Assembly: GCA_947396885.1 (NCBI GenBank)
Contig: OX377202.1
Span: forward strand, 29,131,407-29,195,406
Origin: Heligmosomoides polygyrus polygyrus
Taxonomy: Eukaryota; Nematoda; Chromadorea; Rhabditida; Heligmosomidae
Reading direction: 5' to 3'
DNA: 64,000 nucleotides
Shown: in pieces, positions 31,976 through 43,420 of the stretch
How positions within the stretch are numbered: position 1 is the first letter of the stretch
How the letters are laid out: each line of letters opens with the position of its first letter
The notes under the pieces: model-generated
Databases searched by the model: none
What the model was told of the DNA's origin: nothing
Seen by the model: only the letters and a program-made list of their open reading frames with translations
Made by a program: the position numbers and the translations under genes

Positions 31976-32616
31976 CTAGATTAAGAAAGCTAGAAGAAGT
32001 TAAATTTGTCGAATTCTGTCTAGAGAATATTTACGCCATTCGCTTAAAATTACTAATACCGTCCCGTGTATTTTTTATTACGCCCACTGTGCTTAGGAAT
32101 GTAGTACAAACAATTGTCATCCCTTCTGCGCAAACATGAGCCACACCACCGCTTATGAGATCCAGCTTACCCAATGGCACCCCTTCCCGTGGATTTTGCA
32201 TCGGCTTGCTATACGAGCCGTTTTCCCGGACATTTCTCGCGCACGGGATCGATCTCTTCTCCAGTCACTGATGTCAGATGTTTGGCGTCTGCTGCGTCTT
32301 TGAAATTCCGCTAGCGCTGAGGGTCGGCATCAATATATCCCTTCCTCATGTGCACGTTCGTTCGATCACGCACAACGACCGGAATTATTATAATTACGCA
32401 GCCCGATCTCGAGGAGAGCAGCCGACCGCACACCTACTATGGTCCGCTGCGATAACGGAGATCTTCCGGGTGCACCGGTACCCGAACGCCCTCTGTTTCT
32501 CCGCTACTGAACACTCAGAAATCTTCATCGACAAAGGCAAAGTTTAAAGGGCAACCGTAATGAAGCCATATTTGGATGCTACACTCATTCTCTTTCTCCG
32601 GAATATCGCAGTGGTG

Positions 32617-32712
32617 ATTTGAATGCGTGCTTGGCCACACAATGACTTGAGGTGGCCAGCTGATGGGCAAGTCAGGATTTTATCCTTCCCATACACGTCT
32701 GGTACCATACCA
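32617..32712 (-). repeat. SINE family, internal fragment
   Basis: TTGAATGCGTGCTTGGCCAC through CTTCCCATACACGTCTGGTA matches the middle of the SINE in reverse. Both ends are missing. Confidence 0.7.
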
Positions 32713-33404
32713 CCCGCGGGAGTGATGGAAGTGAAGACCGTGGGGAGTGAACTTTAGTCCAAGGAGCGGTTCGTCTATAAGCGTGGAATAACCCTGTTCA
32801 GACGACAGAAAGGGCTGCAAAGAACAGGAATCTGCAAAGCTGTCACCATGAAAAAGCTCTCTGGAAAATGGCTTGCAATTTCCTAAGCGGTCTCTCGAGT
32901 GACATATGAACTGGAAACCGGTGGCTTCAGTTTTTCCCTTCAACACACAGACGGCGATGGATAAATGGGGCTACCTGTTGAAGCAAAAATAACAGCTTCA
33001 AACTGAGCTGTCAAGTCAAATTATTACAAATATATGCTTAATTTAACAATAAATTAAATCAGTCTGTTCCCTTGCATAGTCGCAGAAGTCGTGGGTATTG
33101 TCAAATTACATCCCAGTTCTTCAAGTACTTCGTTTCGTACAACAGTCTATTGCTGCTCAGATTCGATTATCCGCCGCTGTAACGATAAGAACAATCTTTA
33201 CACCCTTTCATACACGATGAGATTTCTTATTAGAGTTTTCTCCAAGAGAAAAACATGACACAGAGAATCTTTATGAAGGGAGCTTCTACGACTACAGATT
33301 TTCGTTGATGTTCAATAATTAAGGTACCTACACATCGTGGTAGCGCCTTTTAGGGCAAACAGAGTATCTGCCGGCCGTCGAGCTCCTATTACATCTAGAA
33401 TCGA

Positions 33405-33600
33405 AACTCTAGGTTTGGGATCCCCTCTAGGCTAGTCAAGAATTGATTCACCCGGGATCGCTTAATTGATACCAGACTTAAATGAGAGTAAAGCACTGCC
33501 TTCTCCATAGGTTGGAGACGGCATGTCATCGTGTATGCCAAATACGCTTGGCCTCCGCGATACCCGTAGAAGTGAAGTGCGTAACGGATAAGGCAAATGA
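33405..33600 (+). mobile_element. tRNA-derived SINE, old headless copy
   Basis: Recognisable in order: TTGATACCAGACTT, AAGCACTG, GTATGCCAAATACGC, CCTCCGCGATACCCGTAGAA and GTGCGTAACG. Strongly diverged. Confidence 0.6.
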
Positions 33601-35213
33601 GGTTACTAAACTGATCTTTTATCGATAAACATATTAGTGTTATCAAACGATGTTCAAAAACCTGCCTGGGAGGATCAGAAGAATCCTTACCCTGCACATT
33701 CCATACCTGTGTACAAGCTGCTACACATCAGGAGCACTTTTCGTAGTTAACCATGTAACGAATTTAGGGAATTAACGGCATTTTTCGTTAAGATCCAGCT
33801 TAGCGACTTGACGAAAATTTGCAGAATTTTAAGGAAATTTTTAACGAACTCCCGTCTCGGTATTATCACCTTTTTATCCTAGACTTTACCAGTGTTGCAG
33901 GCCTCACTAACACCCCCTCACCGATTAGGACTGCTCCTGAAAGCTGTTGAAGTCAGTAAAAATTAAGCAGAAACAACAGGTACGTTCTAGCACAGCTGTA
34001 AATGGCGAGAGAATATTGTGCCCAAATTACTATCTGCTTGGATTTGACCTATCGGCTGCCTCCGTGACGCAGCGAATTTTTTTATTCAGTGCTATTTTTC
34101 ATACATACCTTCGACAACAAAAAAATGGAGAGCTATTTTTTCTGAATGCTAACATTCCACCGATACAAGTTTAGTTGTATTTTTATTAGTTCCTTCGATA
34201 CAGATCGGCTTATGAGGGGATTGCAGGACAGCTCTATACAACGCCTCAATTTGCACAAGATTTAAAGTTTTATGCAGCACCGTCTACCTCAGTGACGAAC
34301 TGATCTAGTCCATTTCTGATGCAACTGGACATTCCTGTGCCTTCTTCCCAGGCGAATATCCACAGAGTACAAGATGACCCCCAACCTACATATTTGCACC
34401 GTTCCCTCGGCACTTAGAGGGCTACTGCACGCATCGAGATTGTACATACTCGTAGAACAGTCATCCAAAACGGTTTCGCAGAGAACTACTAAAAGGAGGG
34501 AGCTCTGGGTCTGTCTAATCTAATTTTAATTAATTTTAATTCTAATTTGTTGCTGGAAGATCGTTTACATTGATGTTCACTCTTTGCCTTAGTAAAACAT
34601 TTATCTTACGTTGTAATATGTTACATTACGTTCGATGAGATTCAGTTGTTTGTCTGCAAAAGTTGGAGCATAAAACGTTTTTCTTGATTTTTTTCATTTG
34701 AAATAATAGTTTGCAGGCTTCAACGAATTTTAACCAAAATTTTCCGTTAGAAAATTCGCTAAAAAAAATAGCGTTTGGAACTTTGTGTGCACCCTTGTTA
34801 CAGACCACCATCGTTCCTAGAAGTTCTCCTCAAAATTAATCTTTTAAAATTCATAAAATTAGACAGTAGTGGATCACCTGTTACTCACCTGTTACTAGGT
34901 GGTAGAGGAGATTTTAGATGAATAACTTCGTTCGCTTTAATATTGTCTATGGTGCGTACATACAACAACTAACAAGAATCTTTCCTTCCAAAAGAAGCCA
35001 GGGTTATCTTACATAATGATGGAGCCTAAAGATTGAAGCTATGTATTAGTTAGAAGATCCAGAATAACTCACAGTAATCAAGAAAGCATTCCCCAGAAAA
35101 ATACAAGAGGCATTAACCTCCATTTATCAGCTTTTTTCGTGCTTCTTACATCCGACCTACCACTTTCGATCAGAATCTGTGCAACGATCGCTCTGAGCAG
35201 CAACTTTGACTGG
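33601..35213. other. About 1.6 kb with nothing recognised
   Basis: AT-rich, short frames, a small TTTTAATTAATTTTAATTCT patch near 34525. Confidence 0.5.
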
Positions 35214-35560
35214 TCTTCTCCTAGGGTATCGTTCTGTGGTGTCGCTGTGTCAGAGATCGTCAGTGTGTCGAGTAGATGAGATGGTGCATTCCGGGTTCAC
35301 GTCGACCCGGTCGCCGATTATGCTGACCACATGGCCCCTGCGCGGCCGCCACTACGGGTCGAACCCGGTCTCTTTTGCCATTCCACACGTGCAGCCGAAC
35401 AGAGATCGCTCGAGCTCTGTTCGGTCGGCCAGAGAACACCCAACCCATCCTGGCGACGTAAGTGGAAAGGCCACCGTCGAATCCGCTGAACGCAGTGCGG
35501 ATTTGGGAGTTGCTCTCTTCAGCTCCCGGAAATAAGTACGCACATCCAGCGGCAGCGAAA
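35214..35560 (+). repeat. Family C repeat, copy 1
   Basis: Blocks conserved in all good copies: GAGATGGTGCATTCCGGGTT, then CACGTCGACC, GATTATGCTGACCACATGGC, GCCGCCACTACGGGTCG, GTCTCTTTTGCCATTCCACA and AGATCGCTCGAGCTC. Coding frames on both strands are long only because the unit is GC-rich. Nature unknown; no terminal repeats or pol III boxes I trust. Confidence 0.85.
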
Positions 35561-36511
35561 ACAGGCCAGCCCACCCATCTAGTTAACAAGCCGCATTAGG
35601 TTAATGAGGCTTTAAGCAAGCCTAGCCTACATGAGGATTGTATATTCCACCTCTTTGAAATTTGGTACATACATTCCTCCATTCTGTAGTCACGTCTGTT
35701 TGCCTTTCGGTATGCCTTCCTAGTAAAAATGTGGCTACAAAAATACCACATTCATTCATACGCATATGGCGCCCAGCACCTGGGAAATAATTCGGAGATC
35801 TTTTCAACACGAAAGGTTTCAAGGAGATTTATATCATTTTCGGCGCTCCTTCAGTACCACCTGGCATGTAGGAAAGGAGATATGTGACCTGTTCATGATA
35901 TGCAAAATGGTCATTCCAAAGGTAAAAAGTCCTGTAAAATTCTTCGTTCAGGCATGCGGACTAGGAAAGCCTGAACACCCTGATACACAGCTGAGATTAG
36001 CGTTAATCTTGCGTGTGCAATGCATGCTTCAAATAAATGAATAACGAGGTAAACAATAGATGGACGGAATAAAAAAATCAATGGAATAAAACTGAAATAA
36101 AACTCTTTTACTCATTCGAAATGACAGCCGCATCCACTCACTACCACATATATAGTAGGGATAAATCTGTAGGATACAGGGATATAGTAGGATGGACTAA
36201 AAACATAACGAGTCTTTAAAACAGACAGAGTAACCCAACGAAGCAGCATAAGGACTCAATAAAGTGGCATCTGAACCGAATCACGAACAGACTTCACGAT
36301 GACCAGTGGATGATTTATTTGTAACAACAAAAGTGTTTGTTAAACTTTCATTGTTTAGAGTTTTCCGAAAAAGCAAGAAATAGAGTATTTTTAGCGGAAA
36401 ACTAATTCTAATCATTTAAAGCCTTAGCTTTATTTTTATAAGATTTAATTTTAGTTACTATTCCGAAAATGATATCGCCACTAGGCTTAACTCAGCTAGG
36501 AAACTTGCCAC
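35561..36511. other. About 950 bp with nothing recognised
   Basis: Chance frames only (for example 35766-36044). Confidence 0.5.
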
Positions 36512-36579
36512 TTACGTTTTCACCATGGAAATTGATTTACATTACCTAATGTAAGCCAATTTCCATTGTGAAAACGTAA
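36512..36579. repeat. Near-perfect 33-bp hairpin with 2-nt loop
   Basis: The left arm TTACGTTTTCACCATGGAAA, then TTGATTTACATTA, pairs with 36547-36579 at 30 of 33 positions, with CC between the arms. The size is like a short pre-miRNA stem, but the loop is much tighter than usual, so a tiny foldback element is as likely. Confidence 0.85.
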
Positions 36580-37264
36580 CTGCTTTGGAAGAATAAATAC
36601 ATATAGCGAGAGATTCTTCTTTTCTGCCAACACCACAGAACTTTTCATTTCAGTAGAGATTCTTTGAGCCTGGTATAACCGAGAGAACTTTCATTCGGCT
36701 GCATTCTCAGGTATCTTGTTCTCTGAGTTTATTTCGTACATCCGTTTAAGGGTGGGAACGAAACGGAGCAGGATTTTCCCCTTATCTTTTGATTTTTAAC
36801 TCATTTTTGTATGCTCGATTGAATGGAGTAGGCTTCTTAGGTAGAAAGAGGAGAGTGTTTTTGGAGAGACCTCCGAAAAAATCAATCTCTGCCTTCTTAC
36901 TTTTCTCATTGCTGCCTTTCATCGCCTGCGATGAGCTGAGGATTTTAGACCAGCTAGAAAACGACTGCGGTTACCTTTTACCTATTATGCTTACCTCAAT
37001 CTATATACCGGTGTCCAAACTGCTCGCCAAACAGGAGAAACTCTTCATATTGATCACTGAAAACAAAAGAGTCGAGGAGCATGTCAAATAGGGACGCATT
37101 ACCTTCAGTAACTACACCAGCTGCCAAGGAGTTTCACCGACACAGCAAAAGGGCTATCTGATCAAAATTTAGCCTTAGCTCCTTCTTTTTCTTCATCTCC
37201 AGTTCTATTTTTCATTACGGCGTTATTATAATCAAATCGAGTTCCCAAAACGTTCTAGAGTATC
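36580..37264. other. About 700 bp without a recognised gene
   Basis: A 100-codon plus-strand frame (36789-37091) is partly protein-like (DQLENDCGYLLPIM) but matches no family known to me. Confidence 0.4.
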
Positions 37265-37510
37265 GACGTCGAACGATGGTTTTGTGTGGCGTCGTTGCGA
37301 CAAAGATCTTCTCTTGGTCGGCCAGATGAGATGGTGCATTCCGGGTTCACCCCGACCTCGTCGCTAATTATGTTGACCACATGTCACTGCGCAGAAGTGG
37401 AGGCGGGTCGGACCTGGTCTTTTTTGCTATTCTACACGTGCACATGGACAAAGATCTTCCAAGGTATAATACTCACTCACTCGATCTCCTAGAGTACATG
37501 TGGACCATCG
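37265..37510 (+). repeat. Family C repeat, copy 2
   Basis: GTGTGGCGTCGTTGCGACAA, then GAGATGGTGCATTCCGGGTT, AATTATGTTGACCACATG, GGTCGGACCTGGTCT and TATTCTACACGTGCAC. A later block, ACCATCGAGGTGCATAAG, echoes CGCATCGAGGTGCGTG of the tandem-array copy at 40.7 kb. Confidence 0.8.
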
Positions 37511-38169
37511 AGGTGCATAAGAAGACTCAAACAAGTATGAAGTGTAAAGACCAGAAGGGAACAGACGACGAAATTCTCGTGCAAAGCTCTATGCACCCAA
37601 TATTTTGACGGAGGTATACAATATTTGGAGCGAATTACGGACGACCCTAACTAACTCTCCTAGTGAGGGTACTTCCTTCTGTTCTAACAAAAAAGCAGGT
37701 TCCAAAACGTTTGTGAAATGCGCTTTTTCTCTACATAGTAGTTTACACCTTCAATCACAGAAGCGGTCACAGAATTTTGCCATTATCAGAGAAACCTACT
37801 CCCAAAGTAGTCCTAAGATTGACGGATTTTGAAGAGAGTCACTCATTGCCTTCACATCCTGTGTGAAACTCATAAGCAACTGGTGTCGCTCCAACCCTCG
37901 CCTTGCAGCACAAGTGTGCTGATGAACCGGCCAAGCCTGACAAGGAATTTCACCTGCCCGCCTATTCCATTTTGCTTCTGCAGTGATGTAGCACCAAAAC
38001 GAAGGACCTGCCGATCCAACTCAATATAGTCAGGAAATTTTAGTAGCTGCTTGATTCGATGCAATTTATGCCTCCATTGCTAAGCTGTCGTACAGCCTCT
38101 ATATATTTTTGCTAAGAACAAAAATGTGCTGCATCCTCAGAGATATCCATATCAAAGCATGACCCTTTG

Positions 38170-38420
38170 TTCAATGCTCGCTGCGCCGGTTACGAGCTTG
38201 TGCTGAAGGAACTGCGGCGTAATTGCTGTACAGCGAATATCGTGCACGAGAGAACGGATCGGCGAAGATTTCCTGGACATGTGGCTATGCGCGGATGAAC
38301 GGTCTCGACACCAGCGCTCCGGCATCGTAGATACCATTGGTAAGGTCGTCGTGCACTCAAGGTGCACTCAGCAGACAAGGCTGCAGGCTGTGAGGGCCAC
38401 TTGGTTGGACCATACTGTTG
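38170..38420 (+). repeat. Family B repeat, copy 1
   Basis: Family B blocks: CTGCGGCGTAATTGCTGTAC, GCGAATATCGTGCACGAGAG, then ACGGATCGGCGAAGATTTCC, TGGACAT, GGTCTCGAC and CACTC.. GTGCACTCAGC. Read in reverse, family B resembles family C (see findings). Confidence 0.75.
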
Positions 38421-38937
38421 CTCGCGCGTATTGCATTCAGAATTGTAAGTGTTAAGCACCAAAGCGAGTTGAGACTGTTGCGCTATGACTTCTCATCACC
38501 TTTCAGTTACCGGACCCGAGGTAAGGCAGGCTGTAGATTCCTGGCGGCTAACCCAACTATGTAAAAGGCAACGAATGTATAGTGCTTATCAGTCTGTTTA
38601 CGGAAGCACGTTTGAATGCGTATTCGCCCAGATGAATGACTTGCCTAGGCATCCATAGAGCAGCTAGTAGTTTATCCTCAGACAATCTAGTTCCAGTTGC
38701 TCAAATCCAAAGAAATTCCCGGCCGGTCCACACCGAACTCGATCCTTAAATGCATTCGGGTAGCAATCGAAAGCCACTTCCTCCTCTGACTCTGTTGTGC
38801 CCCTTAAAATTTTTACACAGCGAGGAAGGTATATGATGGGCGTTCTTCTATGTTCTTCTGCTGGACTGCGCTGCAATGTTTTAGACAAAATACACCTGCA
38901 GCATTCAGGTCTAGCATATGGCCACACCTTCCTTCGA

Positions 38938-39016
38938 TGAACATGTGCTGTGTCGGTGTATCGGATGGATGAAATGGCGCATCCTGGATTCACACTGACC
39001 TCATCCTCGATTATTT
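38938..39016 (+). repeat. Family C repeat, 5' half of an interrupted copy
   Basis: GTCGGTGTATCGGATGGATG, then AAATGGCGCATCCTGGATTC, ACACTGACCTCATCCTCGAT and TA. The match stops exactly at GATTA and resumes at 39529. Confidence 0.75.
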
Positions 39017-39528
39017 ATTTATTTATTTGTCGCCCTATGTGCTCAAAAGCACGGGAGGAAATAACAAATTTTAACGAATTTTGTTTATTTACTCAAGACA
39101 TGGGCCGTAGCCACACGTGAAAATATATCGTTAAAACCAACATCCAAGGAGTGACAATAAATTGCAAGAAAAAACATCCACAGCTACTGTTGCGTTTGCA
39201 ATGGATCTCATCGGATGTTTTTCTGACTCTTGAAACCACGCAAACCAACGAAGGCACCTTGATTTGCATTTGACTCTCTTATGCATTTGTCGGTAGGGAA
39301 GTTGCTCTGGCTCGCGATTTTACAAGCGAAACATAGAGTCTGAGTCTGCCCCTTTTATTCCTTGTCAAAGATGAACCGAAAAAGCAGATTGGGTTAATAG
39401 AAACCTTGCCTGTGAGTATTTCGAAAAACACAAGAAGATCAAATATTTTCCTTCTACTGTGAAGAGTGGGTAACGACAACATATTAGCTCGCATACGATC
39501 ATGAGAAACACAAGGCAATTGCATACCA
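39017..39528 (-). mobile_element. Putative insertion splitting a family C copy
   Basis: About 510 bp separates the two halves of one family C repeat. It begins TTTATTTATTTATTTGTCGC on the plus strand, which read in reverse would be a 3' tail of AAAT repeats, suggesting a retroposon in minus orientation. Short minus-strand frames inside (39279-39533) show no family signature. Confidence 0.5.
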
Positions 39529-39612
39529 ACCAACTACGGGTCGGACTCGACCCTTTCCCCATTTCCAGAAGTGCACTTGAACAGAGATATATAGAGTTCT
39601 ATATCTGACTAA
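39529..39612 (+). repeat. Family C repeat, 3' half of an interrupted copy
   Basis: AACTACGGGTCGGACTCGAC, then CCCATTTCCAGAAGTGCACT and TGAACAGAGAT follow the family order after the DNA missing from 38938-39016. Confidence 0.65.
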
Positions 39613-40011
39613 TCGTCCCTCTAAAAATCTGCCGAAACATTGTATGCCTTGATGATTGTCAAGAAATATTTTGACAAAACTGTGTAGGAAACATGCTAGA
39701 AGGCCAGAGTCCAACGAAGATATTTTCTCAATTAGAGAAACCAAAATGAACTATCCCAATTGATGAGAAGAATTCTAAACAAACATTCCTTGTACTTTCT
39801 GTGAGGTGAACTATCCACTATAATTTTAAAGGAGTGTTCAGGCTCTAGCAGATGGTGTTTCAATGTTCAGTGAAACAGCTAACACGGCAGATGAAGGGTC
39901 GAAGACAGAATCCTACTACTGCTCATTTCTGTAGCTAGTCTTGCCCCCTTTATGTTCCAAGCAACTTTGCATTCTACCATTTATGGCATTCGAGATATTC
40001 TGAATATCCCT
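39613..40011. other. No gene seen
   Basis: Short frames only. Confidence 0.5.
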
Positions 40012-40290
40012 AGGTGGAAGCGCTGCCGGAAGAGGCACCGGCTGTAGTTGCACCCGATTTCAGGTTCCTGGTTCAGATTTCTCACGAGGCCAACCAAGGG
40101 TCAGTGAATTGGTATCAGACTCATCAAGGAAGGATAAAACACTGGCTTAAACATCACCTGGCCAGCGAAAGCCGTTGTACGAGCCAAGAAGCATTCAAGT
40201 TGCTCCACGACATCCCGTAGAAATAAAATGCGTGGCTCTCCCAAGAGGAACTGATTAAGCCGCCCTCGTTCTTTATCCTCTTAACCATGA
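40012..40290 (+). mobile_element. tRNA-derived SINE, copy with worn head
   Basis: The A-box site reads GGAAGCGCTGCCGG, one insertion away from the consensus. The B-box site reads GGTTCAGATTTC. The body and 3' end are clear: ACATCCCGTAGAAATAAAAT, GATTAAGCCGCCC, TTTATCC. Confidence 0.82.
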
Positions 40291-40399
40291 AAAAACTGAA
40301 GTGTTTTTCTCTACGACTTTGGTAAGCGAAATGAAAGTTGCGGCTACAACAATTTTTCAGAAATGACTTCGGAATTATCTACCCGTACCAGTTAATTTT

Positions 40400-42070
40400 A
40401 TGCACTTAACAAAACAGACACAGACTCGAACCCTAGTGAATCAAACTTAGTATCTGCCTACTTTATTGCTATTGTATCGCTTTAAATCAAAATTTGACAG
40501 CACATCTCGGAAACTTGACCCCAGACAACGCCATCATACGGTATCGCTATGCCAGAGATCGCCTCTGCATCGGACAGATGGGAGGGTACATTCTCGGTTC
40601 ACGCCGACCTCAGCGTTGATTGCGTCCACCACAGGGCCTTTTCGCAGCCGCCACTATGGGTTTGAGCCGCTGTTTCTTGTCATTCCACACGTTCACGTTG
40701 TCACAAATTTTCCGAGCTCTCCTCTCTGCTCTTTTGCCGCATCGAGGTGCGTGTGAGCAATTCGGTGCCTTAGAATACGTCTGTCAATTTACCTGATGGT
40801 GAAGATACGCCAAACACAGAGCGTCAACGATATCGCAGTGCCACTAAAATTTGCAGCTGTATGTAGATGCCCTCTGTTGTGTTACACGCCATGCAACACT
40901 CCATTCTAGAGGCGTGCGGAATCCAATACTTCGAATGTCCTTAGATGACCGTATAGAGAAGTGAACCCCTTTATCACACCCTTCGGTAAACCGGAAGAGA
41001 AAACAGAGCTGCTCAAGATGCGAAAATTATGCACAAATTACTTTAGCATCACAGATGTCCCAGAAAATTTTATGCACTCAAAAAACGAAATATGGATCCA
41101 ATTCTTTTGATTGTAAAGATTTAACACTGTTGTCCCATTTCAAAACGGAATGTAGTGGACTGTTGTGAAGAGATTGTCTCTGGCAACATCATCATTCGAC
41201 ATCGCTATGACAGAGATCGTCTGTGTCGCTATGACAGAGATCGTCGGTGCGTCGGACAGATGAGATGGTGCATCCTCGGTTCACGCCGACCTCGGCGATG
41301 ATCGTCCACCACAGAGCCTTTCCACTGCCACCGCTATGGGCTTGAAACGTTCCTCCTTGCCAGTAGGCACATCATCACAGATATCCCAAGCTTCTCTCTC
41401 CACTATTCTGCAGTGCCTTAGAATACGTTTGTCAATTTACCTGATGATGAAGATACGCCAAACACAAAGCGCTGAAAGGTTCCAGTGTTATGTGTAAAGC
41501 TTGCAGCTGTAGATGCGCTATTTAGGGCTACATACCATGTAGCGCTACATTCTGGTGCCGTATGGAACTCCAGGTTCCTCAAATATTCCTAGGTGTCCAT
41601 ATGTAGATTTAACCCCTTTATCTTGCCCCTCAGTAAAGTAGGAGAGGAAATACTGCAGATAAACCTGGGCAACCAACCTCGGCATGACAGGTCTCCCAGA
41701 AAATTTTGTATAACAAATGGTACCAATCAGTGACCCTAGAGATTCAATCCTTCTATTTCATTGTATTTAGGTCTATTGCGCTGTTTTGAATCGAAATATA
41801 GTAGGCCATTCTGAAGAGGTAGCCTCCGGCAACACCATCGTACGGTATCGCTATGACAGAGATCGTCGCTGCATTCTGCAGATGAGATGGTACATTCTCG
41901 GTTCACGCCGACCTCGGCGTTGATTGTCCACCACAGTTTTTCCTCAGCTACCACTATGGGTTCGAGCCGTCCTTTCTTGCCATCAAACACATTACCATAG
42001 ACCTTCCGAACTCTGTTCTCCACTAGTTTGCCACGCAGCTGCGCCATTCGTGTCTTAGATGACATTCGTC
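40400..42070 (+). repeat. Three tandem ~650-bp units containing family C
   Basis: The same order recurs three times: TTTTATGCACTT / TTTTATGCACTC / TTTTGTATAAC at about 40403, 41070 and 41701, then a T-rich stretch, a CAAC..CAT block, GGTATCGCTATGCCAGAGAT / CGACATCGCTATGACAGAGA / GGTATCGCTATGACAGAGAT, TCTCGGTTCACGCCGACCTC-like family C sequence and CCTTAGAATACG. Units 1 and 2 also share TCTGTCAATTTACCTGAT / TTTGTCAATTTACCTGAT, AAGATACGCCAAACACA and CCCCTTTATC. The third unit is cut off near 42070. Spacings are about 667 and 631 bp. Unit 2 carries a doubled GTCGCTATGACAGAGATCGT. No coding function seen. Confidence 0.88.
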
Positions 42071-42592
42071 GATGGCGAAGGGGATGAGCTACAGAGTTGT
42101 AAGCATTTGTCGCTTCTGTGGACAGCAGAGCGTCCTCAACCTCTCCCCCTCTACGAGAGCGTCAAAGATACCTTACATCCGAGTTAACCTCAAACGGGAT
42201 TCGTCTCGTCTCCTCCAGGAGGTTCGCACCTACAGATGGATACATCCGTCGCTCGCGCTGCAGGTGACTACAGTGTGCTCTGTCTGTAGTGTAGTGCACC
42301 GATGTACACGCCTAGATCGATCTCGTGGGAGCGATGATCGGGTGACCGATACCGTTCTCCTGTAGGCTTACTCCACTCACCTTTAGTTGATTTTGGTCTT
42401 AAAGTTTTCAATATTAACTTTTATTTTCATTTTTAATTCCTTAATTAGATAGATGTACGCCCTCGCTTTGAGCTCTTTTTTGTGTAACGTGCAAAAACTC
42501 GCATAGTTTTCTGTTCTCCAGTTTCGTGCGTCGTTCTTCTTCGAACCCTATTTCTGGCCAGATTTCCTCCTTTCCTTGATTTCCCTGCATAG
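42071..42592. other. No gene seen
   Basis: GC-richer sequence with a 97-codon plus-strand frame (42072-42365) lacking any family signature. Confidence 0.4.
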
Positions 42593-42777
42593 CCATTTTG
42601 AATTATGCTGTTTATGCTTTGCTGCATCACCTAACAATGCTCACCCAAGACCTGACGTTCTACGAGAACATGTTTAACTCTAGGAATCAAAAGCACGTTC
42701 AAAGAGGGCTAGATGTTTTTGAGAACTTCACGCTAGCAATATCGCGCCCCAATCCTGATTCCTTTATGCTTCTACAG
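42593..42777 (+). CDS. Candidate internal exon, unknown gene
   Basis: It is bounded by a good acceptor (TTCCCTGCATAG, ending 42592) and a donor (CTACAG followed by GTAGCA at 42778). The 185-nt block is open, and its translation looks like a conserved helical protein: LNYAVYALLHHLTMLTQDLT, then FYENMFNSRNQKHVQRGLDV, FENFTLAISRPNPDSFMLLQ. I do not recognise the family; helical-repeat proteins of transport or scaffolding type come to mind but that is a guess. Another exon candidate follows at 43077 on the same strand. No initiating exon was identified upstream, where the C-repeat array ends. Confidence 0.45.
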
Positions 42778-43076
42778 GTAGCATCCGTCATAGCTGGAGG
42801 TAGCAAGTGCTCGCGAAAGGCTTAGACGCTATATCAGCCGCTACGTATCTGTTAACTAGCGCTTCAGTAGGTGAAGTAAAGCGTAGAGGTTGCACCCAAA
42901 GGTCGGTACCTAATTGGACTTCTGCCAATTCCAGTTGCATTCCTACCAGCGTTTCTGAAACCTACATGGGAACCATGGAGCAGTAACTCTCTTAGCATGT
43001 AGCTCATTCCTTCCACATTCCATGTGAAGGTGCCTTTAGACCAAAAGACTTCGTTCTAGCTACGTTGAACTTTTAG

Positions 43077-43330
43077 AAGTGGATCTTTCTGACATTTCAC
43101 TTGGCATAATACAGGTTGAGCAGTGTGATTGTCATTTGAGAACTATATGCCTCGCATCTGATACTTCCCGCTCGAGATCACTCCTTCAGACAAAAGGTGG
43201 GACGAAAGTGCTGAAAAGTGCTTTGTTTAGCCTGCATGGAGCTGTAGAAATTCGGAGGCTTTTGCTCTTCTGCGATCCGGATGAAAAAACATTCAGACAA
43301 CTGCTTTCGGCGATCCACCCACTTCTGTGA
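43077..43330 (+). CDS. Candidate terminal exon(s), same unknown gene
   Basis: After an acceptor (GAACTTTTAG ending 43076) the frame reads VDLSDISLGIIQ up to a possible donor at 43117 (ATACAG followed by GTTGAG). A second acceptor (CTCCTTCAG ending 43193) leads into TKGGTKVLKSALFSLHGAVE, then IRRLLLFCDPDEKTFRQLLS and AIHPLL before TGA at 43328. Alternatively the whole stretch is one exon, since the frame stays open. Low cysteine and the LFSLHG..EIRRLL pattern look like a soluble helical protein. Function unknown. Confidence 0.4.
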
Positions 43331-43420
43331 CTAAGCACCTACTTTTGCCCGCTTCTACACTCAGCGAAGATGCCTAGTGCACAGCGATAGAGGGCAACAC
43401 ATTCGAGCAGCCCGGCGCAC

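Noticed and set aside
35206..35589. Overlapping 109-codon frames on both strands
   Set aside because: They come from GC-rich family C repeat sequence; the frame is broken in the other copies, so no protein is conserved.
40400..42070. CRISPR-like array
   Set aside because: Units are ~650 bp, diverged, without short identical repeats and unique spacers, and the setting is a nematode genome.
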